The position numbers and the translations under genes were made by a program. From positions 70,174 to 131,734 of the forward strand of contig DFGT01000015.1 in the NCBI GenBank assembly GCA_002371265.1: a stretch of DNA of 61,561 nt. Direction: 5' to 3'. The stretch comes from Bacteroidales bacterium UBA3743. GTDB taxonomy: Bacteria > Bacteroidota > Bacteroidia > Bacteroidales > Paludibacteraceae. Below the pieces are notes generated by a model. The model saw only the letters and a list, made by a program, of their open reading frames with translations, was not told the DNA's origin and searched no databases. Shown here in pieces: positions 1 to 7,921 of this stretch. Positions within the stretch are counted from its first letter, which is position 1; each line of letters starts with the position of its first letter.

Positions 1-185
1 CTGTCTTAGTTTATGACTGATTTTTCGCCTCTTTTTCTCAAAAAAAGTCGAAGACTTTCTCTGAAAAACTCTATCCTCTGTGGTTTTTGTTTTATATGTG
101 CTCGCCTACGGCTCGCACGTGGGGAGAGGGTTAGGGCGTTCCGCCCTTAACAATCCTCGTAAAAATCAGCCATAAACTAGAACAG
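1..185. mobile_element. MITE-like element with terminal inverted repeats
   Basis: Bases 1-27 and 158-185 are imperfect inverted copies of each other (left arm contains TAGTTTATGACTGATTTTT; the right arm read on the minus strand contains TAGTTTATGGCTGATTTTT). Between them lies a core shared with other sites in the window: a hairpin AGGGCG-TTC-CGCCCT (133-147) followed by TTAACAATCCTC. There is no coding capacity. The left arm begins at the window edge, so the element may extend further. Size and structure fit a non-autonomous miniature transposable element; no matching transposase is present here. Confidence 0.55.
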
Positions 186-227
186 AGCCTTTAAATTTCA
201 GCAACAAAGAAAGTTAGACATTACAAC

Positions 228-1835
228 CTACTCGTCATAGTAGGTGTATGTTGTCATTTGAATGTTTATCGGATTTTTGTACACTTTAGTCGATTTTCCT
301 GATCTTACAGTAGTTTCGATTCCATTTGATGTGCGTACTTCTTCGATCTCATTCCCCACCTTATCATATTTAGTCAACGTGTAATAACGATCACTTTCTA
401 CACATTTGGATTCTACCAAATGATTGTCGGCATCATAATGATTCGTTTTTTGATAAACCATTTTCTCTCCATACCAATGTGTTTCCGATACGAGATTATG
501 ATGCTCATTATATTGATAATCTATTCTTGTCGCCCATATATATCTGTCATTCCTGCGGGCTTTGTCATGTACGACAGAGAGCAATTGTCCTTGTTCATTG
601 TAGGTGTAGCGTGTGCAAATCGGCTCCGTAGAATTGTAACATGAACATTTTGTCAAAATCTTGTCGTCCTTATCAAAAGTCGAGACCGATGTTATCGTAT
701 CGATATGAAGTTTACCTTTCAGAGTATCATCTTCTACCCCATTAATCTCTGTGCTAATCAATTTATTATCAACACGTTTTTCTTCGTAATGTGCAATGTA
801 TATAAGTGTATCATTTCTATACGTTTCCCTATTCAAAGGATCCTTCTTCCCATTTTTATATTTATCTATATAGGTGTAAGAGCCAGATGTACTTATGCTT
901 TCAATCATTCTATTCTTCTCATCGTATTTGTCTTTACATTCACTAGAACGACTTCTGAAGTAGGTTTGGTTCCCATTTTTGTCGTAGCGTTTAACGTTGT
1001 CAAACTCTCCGTTTACAAATTCCTGCACTGTTTTTTCCCCATTTTTTCCATATTCATATTTCTCGAGGATTACTCTGGTGTTCTTTGAGGATGAGCAACG
1101 GTTGGTCCTCTGATGGTTTAATATATTCCCCTTTGAATCGTAGGTGTATGTGTGTTTACTACAATATGAGGAATCAGCCAACAACCTACCTTTCGAATCA
1201 TATCTATGGTAAGACGTGAGTTTTCCATTTTCATATTCCTCCGTCAGTTTTCCACGTTTGTCGTAAACTTTCTTTTTATGGGATATGACATTGAAGTATC
1301 TGTCCATCGAAATGATGGCTGTATCTCTTCCTTTTTTGTCGTAATAGACATATTCGTAGCTTTTTATTTTCTTGGATTTTTCTGATTCATAGGTAATTGT
1401 TCTGTAATTTTTCCCTTTTGAATCGTATAAACCAATGCCCTTAGAACGGTGTTCTTCTAATATTTTGCCATCATTCGAATAGATTCTACGAAAATCACCT
1501 ATAGGGAATCCGCCATGACCTTCAACCAATTCATATTTTCCATTGATTATTTCGTACCTCATGTATGCAGAATTACCCGATGAGCGGTTCTCGTAATCCA
1601 TTAACAAACATCCGTGATTTTTATCAAAATGGTTAAATAAAATAGACAATGTATCTATATTCTCATTGCCGAGAGTGTCCAAATATTTGCGGATTTTTAC
1701 CTCATATGCTGTTTTGACATTTCCTTTATAGTGGTATGTTCGAAAAGTTCCATTGGTCAACATACATGATTCACAGGCAAACACGTAGGACGTTCCAAAC
1801 AAGATAAGTATAAGAATCAATAAAATGTTTTTCAT
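228..1835 (-). CDS. Secreted YD-repeat (RHS-like) protein
   Basis: A 535-residue protein with an N-terminal hydrophobic signal sequence (residues about 3-20, ending VFA before CESC), so it is exported; the lipobox is not canonical because Phe precedes Ala. The rest carries many degenerate YD/RHS motifs of the type YDxxGN or YNExGQ (for example YTYDSKGN, YDKNGN, TYNEQGQ, TKYDKVGN), which in RHS-family proteins build a beta-sheet spiral. No toxin domain, RHS core box or DPxG-type cleavage motif is visible, so this is not a full polymorphic toxin. A TATATTTG box lies 35 bases upstream of the ATG and supports this start. A shorter relative lies at 41156-42175. Function unknown. Confidence 0.7.
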   Translation of the reverse strand: MKNILLILILILFGTSYVFACESCMLTNGTFRTYHYKGNVKTAYEVKIRKYLDTLGNENIDTLSILFNHFDKNHGCLLMDYENRSSGNSAYMRYEIINGKYELVEGHGGFPIGDFRRIYSNDGKILEEHRSKGIGLYDSKGKNYRTITYESEKSKKIKSYEYVYYDKKGRDTAIISMDRYFNVISHKKKVYDKRGKLTEEYENGKLTSYHRYDSKGRLLADSSYCSKHTYTYDSKGNILNHQRTNRCSSSKNTRVILEKYEYGKNGEKTVQEFVNGEFDNVKRYDKNGNQTYFRSRSSECKDKYDEKNRMIESISTSGSYTYIDKYKNGKKDPLNRETYRNDTLIYIAHYEEKRVDNKLISTEINGVEDDTLKGKLHIDTITSVSTFDKDDKILTKCSCYNSTEPICTRYTYNEQGQLLSVVHDKARRNDRYIWATRIDYQYNEHHNLVSETHWYGEKMVYQKTNHYDADNHLVESKCVESDRYYTLTKYDKVGNEIEEVRTSNGIETTVRSGKSTKVYKNPINIQMTTYTYYDE

Positions 1836-1869
1836 AATAAAAAGATTGTCGTTTCACACTAATAAAATC

Positions 1870-1877
1870 CAAATATA
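1870..1877 (-). promoter_or_regulatory. Bacteroidota -7 box for the YD-repeat gene
   Basis: TATATTTG on the minus strand matches TAnnTTTG and lies 34 bases upstream of the ATG at 1835. It also separates this gene from the palindromic array at 1913-2046. Confidence 0.6.
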
Positions 1878-1912
1878 TTGCATTTTTCATTAGATATCAA
1901 TAAAATCACGTA

Positions 1913-2046
1913 GAGACGTTGTGCACAACGTCTCCACAACAATTGTGCACAATCATAGAGACAGAGACGTTGTGCAATCAATCAATAGAGGCAGAGACGT
2001 TGTGCATTACCCTGATAGAGACAGAGACGTTGTGCACAACGTCTCT
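1913..2046. repeat. Palindromic repeat array with GAGACGTTGTGCA units
   Basis: GAGACGTTGTGCA occurs at 1913, 1964, 1994 and 2024; the last three have a 30-bp period. The first and last copies are completed into perfect palindromes (1913-1934, 22 bp; 2023-2046, 24 bp), each centred on TGCA. The array fills most of the 374-bp gap between the divergent YD-repeat and sigma factor genes (1836-2209). The arm sequence TAGAGACG...CGTCTCTA recurs elsewhere in the window in hairpins. Confidence 0.8.
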
Positions 2047-2100
2047 ACAAAATTTTTTCAAAAAAAATCCATTTTTCTGTATCAATTTTAAATTTTTTTA

Positions 2101-2108
2101 TATATTTG
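2101..2108 (+). promoter_or_regulatory. -7 box for the first ECF sigma gene
   Basis: TATATTTG lies about 100 bases upstream of the ATG at 2210. This implies a leader of roughly 95 nt containing a hairpin (CTGATA-ACAT-TATCGG, about 2175-2190) that also exists, with changes, in the second copy. Confidence 0.6.
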
Positions 2109-2209
2109 CAGTCGTGTAACAATTAAAACGAAACGCCTATAGATAGAACATATACTCTTAAATAAATATTGGTTTGCTGATAACATTATCGGCTTAAATA
2201 TGGTAGTAT

Positions 2210-2746
2210 ATGATTCGAAATACCGAATTTTTAGCGAACAAAGAGTTGCAGTTAGCCCAGTGTAAAGCTGAGGTCTACGCATATATTATGCAACTTACCC
2301 ACGATCGTGAACTTGCTGACGACATCTTTCAGGAAGTCTCTGTCCGTGTACTCTCTAAAATCCGCAAAGGTGAGTATCAGGACAACGGGAAATTCGCCGG
2401 ATGGGTGAAGACTATCGCACACAACATGGTGATCGATTATATGCGTTCGGCAAAAAACAATTGCGTCTACTCGGACGACCTTATCAACGAGGACGCTGCT
2501 CTCGACGATAGCGAGGAGGATATGATTGTGAAAGAGCAGATTAATGAGACGTTGCACCGTCTGATCAACAAACTGCCAAAACCTCAGACTGAGATTATCA
2601 AGATGCACTATTTCGAGGATTTGAGTTTCAACGAGATCGCTGAAAAGAAGAATATCAGCATCAACACCGCTCTTGGTCGCGCCAGATACGCGTTGATCAA
2701 CCTCCGTGAAATGATAAAGGAAAAAAATATCATTCTGTACGCATAA
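2210..2746 (+). CDS. ECF-type RNA polymerase sigma factor, copy 1
   Basis: A 178-residue sigma-70 family protein of extracytoplasmic-function type. The region-2 helix is visible (AYIMQLTHDRELADDIFQEV, then GWVKTIAHNMVIDYMR, the -10 recognition and melting part), followed by an acidic linker and region 4 (LPKPQTEIIKMHYFEDLSFNEIA with helix-turn-helix NISINTALGRARYAL). No anti-sigma factor gene is adjacent, so control may act through the long leader or elsewhere. The neighbouring gene at 2982 is a close duplicate, most residues being identical. The ATG at 2210 aligns exactly with the start of copy 2 (MIRN), which fixes the start. The regulon cannot be told from sequence. Confidence 0.88.
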   Translation: MIRNTEFLANKELQLAQCKAEVYAYIMQLTHDRELADDIFQEVSVRVLSKIRKGEYQDNGKFAGWVKTIAHNMVIDYMRSAKNNCVYSDDLINEDAALDDSEEDMIVKEQINETLHRLINKLPKPQTEIIKMHYFEDLSFNEIAEKKNISINTALGRARYALINLREMIKEKNIILYA

Positions 2747-2772
2747 TTTTAGGCTTTCATAACTTTATAGCG

Positions 2773-2836
2773 GCTCGTTCTTACGAACTCGCAGATGTGT
2801 GGTGGAGTTAGGACGTTCCGTCCTTAACAATCCTCA
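2773..2836 (+). repeat. Dispersed hairpin element, copy B
   Basis: Carries GTTC-TTAC-GAAC, then AGGACG-TTC-CGTCCT and TTAACAATCCTCA. Compared with the element at 1-185, one stem pair is changed from G-C to A-T on both sides (AGGGCG/CGCCCT becomes AGGACG/CGTCCT). It sits between the two sigma factor genes. Confidence 0.7.
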
Positions 2837-2981
2837 AAAACCTATAGCCAATTAAGGAGTATAGGTCGAATTATTTGATTTTTAAGTATAACAATTAAAA
2901 CCCAATGCCTATTGAACAGAACATATACACTTAAATAAATTAACCTGCCGATAGCAATACCGGTGTAAAAATTAGTAGTAT

Positions 2982-3515
2982 ATGATTCGAAACAATTTTT
3001 CAGCAGACAAGGAGTTGCAGATTGCCCAGTGCAAAGCTGAAGTGTACGCTTACATTATGCAACTAACCCACGACCGTGACCTAACGGACGATATCTTCCA
3101 GGAAGTGTCAATCCGTGTGCTTACAAAAATCCGTAAAGGTGAATACCATGACTCCGGCAAATTTGTCGGATGGGTGAAGACTATCGCTCACAACATGGTG
3201 ATCGACTACATGCGTTCGTCCAAAAACGACTGCGTCTACAACGACGACCTTATCAACGAGGACGCTGCACTCGACGACAATGAGGAGGATATGATTGTGA
3301 AAGAGCAGATTAATGAGACGTTGCACCGTCTGATCAACAATCTTCCAGAGCCTCAGACTGAGATCATCAGAATGCACTATTTCGAGGATTTGAGTTTCAA
3401 CGAGATCGCTGAGAAAAAAAATATCAGCATCAACACCGCTCTTGGCCGTGCAAGATACGCGTTGATCAACCTCCGTGAGATGATTAAGGAAAAGAATATC
3501 ATTCTCTACGCATAA
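2982..3515 (+). CDS. ECF-type RNA polymerase sigma factor, copy 2
   Basis: A 177-residue duplicate of the gene at 2210 with the same region 2 and region 4 layout. Differences are scattered (for example SIRVLTKIRKGEYHDSGKF against SVRVLSKIRKGEYQDNGKF), and copy 2 is one residue shorter near the N terminus. Leader, coding region and C terminus (EKNIILYA) are all conserved, so the duplicated unit included the regulatory region. Both frames are intact, suggesting both copies are selected or the duplication is recent. The -7 box of this copy is weaker (ATTATTTG near 2872), so expression may differ. Confidence 0.88.
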   Translation: MIRNNFSADKELQIAQCKAEVYAYIMQLTHDRDLTDDIFQEVSIRVLTKIRKGEYHDSGKFVGWVKTIAHNMVIDYMRSSKNDCVYNDDLINEDAALDDNEEDMIVKEQINETLHRLINNLPEPQTEIIRMHYFEDLSFNEIAEKKNISINTALGRARYALINLREMIKEKNIILYA

Positions 3516-3829
3516 ACAGCGTTTTCCTTATCAACCAAAATCAACCTATATGTCTAACTATAAATTTGAATGCCTATGAGAGAACGTATACTCATATAAA
3601 AAATGTTATTGCAAGACTATTTCTTTATTTAAATACACATACAGACTCGCAATGAGTAACAGACAAGAGCATTCCGCCCTTCACAATCCTCATAGAAATA
3701 TACAGTCACAAACTAAGACCTATCAATTCTTTTTTCTTCCTGCTTGGCTGCACCTAATTCTTAAATTTTAACTTTTAATTTTCAACTCTATATATAAATC
3801 GCTACCTTTGCATATTATTTTGAATTATT
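3516..3829. other. Gap with third leader remnant and element copy C
   Basis: No gene. About 3565-3605 resembles the sigma factor leaders (ATGCCTATGAGAGAACGTATACTCATA), with no sigma gene after it, so it looks like a relic of a third unit. Bases 3643-3692 hold a decayed copy of the dispersed hairpin element (GCATTCCGCCCTTCACAATCCTCA), followed by CACAAACTAAGAC, which resembles the right arm of the element at 1-185. TACCTTTG at 3803-3810 is a -7 box for the next gene. Confidence 0.6.
3803..3810 (+). promoter_or_regulatory. -7 box for the rRNA methyltransferase gene
   Basis: TACCTTTG matches TAnnTTTG and ends 19 bases before the ATG at 3830, giving a short leader. Confidence 0.6.
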
Positions 3830-5023
3830 ATGTCAAATTGTAGAGTAATATTAAAAAACGGAAAGGAAGAAGCTGTATTCAGATTCCATCCGTGGGTGTT
3901 TTCAGGCGCGATCGCTAAGATTGAAGGCAATCCTAAAGAGGGAGACGTGGTGAAGGTTTTCACTTCCAAAGGCGAATTTTGCGCGGTGGGACACTATCAA
4001 ATCGGAAGCATAGCTGTAAGAATTTTCTCATTCAAGGATGAGGAGCCGACAGCCAAATTCTGGAACACTAAACTGAGCGAGGCTTACAAGATGCGTCGCG
4101 CTATCGGCATAGCAGGACGAGCTGACAACAACACCTATCGTCTTATCCATGGTGAAGGCGACGGAATTCCCGGATGCGTCATCGACATCTACGGCAAGAC
4201 TGCAGTGATGCAGGCTCATTCAGTGGGCATCCACAATATCAAGGATTTGCTTGCCAAGGAGCTTATCAAGGTGATGGACGGCCAGATTGAGAATGTCTAC
4301 TACAAATCAGAAACGACTTTGCCTTACAAGTCTGAAACAGACAAGGAAGACGGATATCTTATTGGAAGCGCCAACGAGGCTGATTTCATCGCCATCGAAA
4401 ACGGTTTGAAATTCAAGGCTGACTGGATAAAGGGTCAGAAGACGGGATTCTTCGTCGACCAACGCGACAACCGCGCGCTTCTTGAGCACTACGCAAAAGA
4501 CAAGGATGTGCTCAACATGTTCTGCTACACAGGCGGATTCTCATTCTACGCTATGCGAGGCGGAGCAAAGAGCGTCACTTCCGTCGACTCTTCCGCAAAA
4601 GCTATCGAGCTAACAAAAGAAAATGTGGAATTGAATTTCCCTGGCGACACACGTCACAAAGCGGAGGCCACAGACGCTTTCAAATTCCTTGATGATATGA
4701 AAGACGGTGAATACGACCTTATCATCCTTGATCCACCAGCTTTCGCAAAACACAGAGATGTGCTCAAACGTGCGTTGAATGGATATAAGAAGCTGAATGC
4801 CAAAGCTTTCGAGAAAATCAGAAAAGGTGGCATACTATTCACTTTCTCTTGTTCTCAGGCAGTGAGCAAAGAGCAATTCCGTCTTGCCGTATTCTCGGCA
4901 GCCGCAATGACAGGACGCAACGTGAGAATTCTTCACCAGCTTACTCAGCCATCAGACCATCCCGTCAACATTTACCATCCAGAGGGAGAGTATTTGAAGG
5001 GCTTGGTGCTATACGTAGAATAA
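3830..5023 (+). CDS. rlmI: RlmI-like 23S rRNA (cytosine-C5) methyltransferase
   Basis: A 397-residue class I SAM-dependent methyltransferase of the YccW/RlmI family, which in E. coli makes m5C1962 in 23S rRNA. The N-terminal about 70 residues fit a PUA RNA-binding domain (HPWVFSGAI, GDVVKVFTSKGEFCAVGHY). The methyltransferase domain shows the SAM site FCYTGGFSFYA (about residues 230-240), an acidic residue after the next strand (SVDSS), and the catalytic-site loop LDPPAF (about 300). FTFSCSQ near 343 contains the Cys expected of m5C enzymes. Length is as usual for the family (about 390-400). The M48 protease gene follows after 19 bases. Confidence 0.88.
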   Translation: MSNCRVILKNGKEEAVFRFHPWVFSGAIAKIEGNPKEGDVVKVFTSKGEFCAVGHYQIGSIAVRIFSFKDEEPTAKFWNTKLSEAYKMRRAIGIAGRADNNTYRLIHGEGDGIPGCVIDIYGKTAVMQAHSVGIHNIKDLLAKELIKVMDGQIENVYYKSETTLPYKSETDKEDGYLIGSANEADFIAIENGLKFKADWIKGQKTGFFVDQRDNRALLEHYAKDKDVLNMFCYTGGFSFYAMRGGAKSVTSVDSSAKAIELTKENVELNFPGDTRHKAEATDAFKFLDDMKDGEYDLIILDPPAFAKHRDVLKRALNGYKKLNAKAFEKIRKGGILFTFSCSQAVSKEQFRLAVFSAAAMTGRNVRILHQLTQPSDHPVNIYHPEGEYLKGLVLYVE

Positions 5024-5042
5024 AACAGACACAGCTTATATC

Positions 5043-6293
5043 ATGACATACACAACTTTATTTTTCATAATCGTCGCATTCATCGTCGTGGAGACGGCAT
5101 GGGAGAAATATCTCGACCATCGCAACAGAATCGCGTCAACACAGCCGCTACCCAAAGAGGTGGAAGGGCTTTACAGCGAAGAGGAATACCGCAAACAACA
5201 GGAGTATTTTGCGGCAAACAATAAGTTTGGCAATTTCACCGATATCGTGTCTCTTTCAGTGACCTTGATCCTGCTTTTCACATTCGCGTTCAAGTATATC
5301 GATGATTTTGCAAGAAGTTTCGGATTCTCCGAACCATGGACAGCCGCAATTTTCGTCGTCGCTACAAACTTGATTTCCGACGTCATCTCGATTCCGATGT
5401 CGGCATACAAGAATTTCGTGATTGAGGAGAAATTCGGATTCAACAAGATGACCGTCGGCACATTCATTGGCGACACAATCAAGAACATGCTTATTTCAAT
5501 GGTTCTGATGACGGTGGTAGTGGCTGCTTTAGCGTATGTTTACCAATGGCTTGGCGTGAACTACTGGATTATCGGCTCTGTGATTTTAGCAGGAATCATG
5601 ATATTCTTCATGACTTTCTACACGTCGGTAATTCTTCCGCTTTTCAATAAGATGACTCCGCTTGAGGATGGTTCCCTCCGCACAGCGATTGAAGAGTTTA
5701 GCAATAAGACGGGATTCAAAATTTCAGACATCTACATTATTGACGGCAGCAAGCGCAGCACCAAAGCCAACGCATTCTTCTCAGGTCTGGGCTCAAGAAA
5801 AAGAATATGTCTGTACGACACATTGAAAAATAAGATGACAGACGAAGAGATCGTAGCCGTATTGGCTCACGAAATCGGACATCAGAAATGCAAGCACACC
5901 ACTAAACAGTTGGCATTGGGCATTTTGAATATGGTATTCATTCTGTTCCTGTCGTCATTATTTTTGGGAGATCCTGAGACTGGCAACGCGGACTTAGCAG
6001 CCGTGTTTGGCAGCGACAAACCGTCGTTCCACTTGAGTCTGTACGCATTCATGCTATTGATGTCGCCAATCTCAACCGTAGTTGGCTGGCTTGTGAACAT
6101 TCTGACCCGCAAATACGAATATGAGGCAGACGCTTTCGCAAAGAAGCATGGCAAGGGAGACGAATTGGTAAGTGCATTGAAAAAGCTGTCAGCCGACTCA
6201 CTTTCCAACCTGACTCCAGACTCGCTATTTGTGAGCTACCATTATTCACATCCGACATTGGTGCAGAGAATAAAAGCAATTCTTAACTCTTAA
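5043..6293 (+). CDS. M48 family membrane metalloprotease (Ste24/CAAX-like)
   Basis: A 416-residue integral membrane zinc protease. The N-terminal half has several hydrophobic segments and matches the CAAX prenyl protease N-terminal domain; the catalytic half has HEIGHQKCKH (zinc motif HExxH, about residues 276-280) and the downstream glutamate site YEADAFA (about 360). Bacterial homologues resemble eukaryotic Ste24, but bacteria lack CAAX prenylation, so the substrate is probably misfolded or other membrane proteins. It starts 19 bases after the rRNA methyltransferase gene and is followed after 21 bases by an unknown gene, consistent with one operon. Confidence 0.87.
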   Translation: MTYTTLFFIIVAFIVVETAWEKYLDHRNRIASTQPLPKEVEGLYSEEEYRKQQEYFAANNKFGNFTDIVSLSVTLILLFTFAFKYIDDFARSFGFSEPWTAAIFVVATNLISDVISIPMSAYKNFVIEEKFGFNKMTVGTFIGDTIKNMLISMVLMTVVVAALAYVYQWLGVNYWIIGSVILAGIMIFFMTFYTSVILPLFNKMTPLEDGSLRTAIEEFSNKTGFKISDIYIIDGSKRSTKANAFFSGLGSRKRICLYDTLKNKMTDEEIVAVLAHEIGHQKCKHTTKQLALGILNMVFILFLSSLFLGDPETGNADLAAVFGSDKPSFHLSLYAFMLLMSPISTVVGWLVNILTRKYEYEADAFAKKHGKGDELVSALKKLSADSLSNLTPDSLFVSYHYSHPTLVQRIKAILNS

Positions 6294-6314
6294 TTTTTAA
6301 TTAATTCAGAAGAG

Positions 6315-7076
6315 ATGTCAGAGAACATTGACAATCTAATAGATAAATTTTACGCAGAAGTTGAAGAGTCTGTGGCAAATGCCAAAAACAGGCTCAACGA
6401 AGCTATAGAAAACAAAGAGACAAACATCGAGTTGCTTGACACGATCATGCAACCAATTGTGGACACACTCACATACGACGACATGGATAGTGAGGAAGTC
6501 TACAAGAAATACATTGACTATTTAGGCAGTTTTTCGTGGTCTGCAAAAAGAGCTGCACAGATTCAGTTGGAGACGATATGCGGATACAAGCACCACATCA
6601 CAATAGCGGCATTGCTTGTGGCGGAAGATAAGTTTGGCAATAAAGTGCCAGGCGATTTCTTCCATTTTGCGAAGCAGAGCGACAATTGGATCAACAAATG
6701 CGCAGGAATCCTATCATGCGTTTCCCGCAACACGGAAAATCCAAACTATAAAGAAATAGTCAAAAAACTCGGTGAAAAGGTAGAATTGGTCAAGACTCTG
6801 GATGAAGACAGATTAGAAAGATTGTGTAAAATCACCGACGATTATCCCTCTGATGAGATGCACGAATTAAGTTCCGTGGATGCCAAAGACATAGAGGATG
6901 CTTTGGAAGTGTTGGACAAAGCGTTGGCTGAGACAGATCTGATGCAGCGCAAGAGAATCCTCAGCGACAGTGTCATCGCATTGAATATCAGGCTGTCGAT
7001 GCTTGATTTTGAACGCACGTCGACGGTGCTTGACGGAGAAAACATAGAGTTTGAGATACTGTGTGACAATGCGTAA
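6315..7076 (+). CDS. Unknown soluble protein upstream of Fic
   Basis: A 253-residue protein that I do not recognise. It has no signal peptide or membrane segment, is acidic, and looks mostly helical (long Glu/Lys-rich stretches near the N terminus and from about residue 185). It sits 21 bases after the M48 gene and 29 bases before the fic gene on the same strand. Unknown partners of Fic proteins are often small antitoxins, but this protein is larger than those and shows none of the usual inhibitory motif, and the Fic protein carries its own. No function is assigned. Confidence 0.7.
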   Translation: MSENIDNLIDKFYAEVEESVANAKNRLNEAIENKETNIELLDTIMQPIVDTLTYDDMDSEEVYKKYIDYLGSFSWSAKRAAQIQLETICGYKHHITIAALLVAEDKFGNKVPGDFFHFAKQSDNWINKCAGILSCVSRNTENPNYKEIVKKLGEKVELVKTLDEDRLERLCKITDDYPSDEMHELSSVDAKDIEDALEVLDKALAETDLMQRKRILSDSVIALNIRLSMLDFERTSTVLDGENIEFEILCDNA

Positions 7077-7105
7077 TTCATAATGCGTAATTCGTAATTT
7101 GGAAT

Positions 7106-7900
7106 ATGTTCGCGTCTGAAATAAAAGAATACGAAGAGGCTCTTAAAGAGTATGATAAGACTATCGGCACGAAAGTGGCGATAGAAGATCTTCGTGTCAG
7201 ACACGAAATACTTTTCTCCGCACACAGTTGCGCCATCGAGGGCAACAGTTTCACCGTTGGAGACACTCAGGAACTCAAAGAAAAAGGGTTAGGATTAATT
7301 CCACAAAACAAAACCCTGTTTGAAGCGTTTGAGATACTCGACCATTTCAAAGCATACGAATTCCTTTTAAGCGACACATCCCGTCCTCTTACGGAATCAT
7401 TGCTAAAAGAGACTCACAAAATAATGATGAGCACTACTCTGCCCTACAAGGTGCCGGGTGCTGTGCCAGGAGAATATACAGACACAGATATGTGTGCTGG
7501 AGAGACCGTGTTTGGAGATCATGAGATTCTGATTTCACGTGTTCCCAAATTATTGGAATCGACCCAAAAAGCGATTGAAGAAAAATCGCAACATCCTATG
7601 GTGATTGCAGCCAGATTCCACGGCTTCTACGAATATCTGCATCCATTCCGCGATGGAAACGGAAGAATCGGCAGATTGTTCAGCAATTATATTCTTCAAA
7701 AGATGGGACAACCGATGATTGTGATTGATTCAAAAGACAAACCTGAATACCTTGATTGTCTGAATGCTATCAGAAAAGAAAACACCGATGAATACTTGAT
7801 CAGATTTTTCTTTAAGACCGCGACTAACAAGATGTTGCAAGATGTGAAAGACCACAAATCAGCGTCTTTGAAACAGAAGTTTATGAATTTTGTATTCTAA
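7106..7900 (+). CDS. Fic family AMP-transferase, self-inhibited type
   Basis: A 264-residue Fic-domain protein. The core motif HPFRDGNGRIGR (about residues 179-190) is the complete consensus HPFx[D/E]GN[G/K]R, with the catalytic His and the phosphate-binding loop. An N-terminal SCAIEGN (about residues 40-46) fits the inhibitory (S/T)xxxE(G/N) helix found in the same chain in class II Fic proteins; its Glu would contact the second Arg of the Fic motif and block ATP. So the enzyme is probably active but autoinhibited, transferring AMP to a protein target that cannot be predicted. It lies 15 bases upstream of the DUF1848 gene, same strand. Confidence 0.88.
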   Translation: MFASEIKEYEEALKEYDKTIGTKVAIEDLRVRHEILFSAHSCAIEGNSFTVGDTQELKEKGLGLIPQNKTLFEAFEILDHFKAYEFLLSDTSRPLTESLLKETHKIMMSTTLPYKVPGAVPGEYTDTDMCAGETVFGDHEILISRVPKLLESTQKAIEEKSQHPMVIAARFHGFYEYLHPFRDGNGRIGRLFSNYILQKMGQPMIVIDSKDKPEYLDCLNAIRKENTDEYLIRFFFKTATNKMLQDVKDHKSASLKQKFMNFVF

Positions 7901-7921
7901 CCTGAATTCACATTTTTGACC

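Noticed and set aside
1919..2119. Small plus-strand frame in the palindromic array
   Set aside because: Its peptide repeats only because the DNA repeats; it has no start signal and covers the sigma factor promoter.
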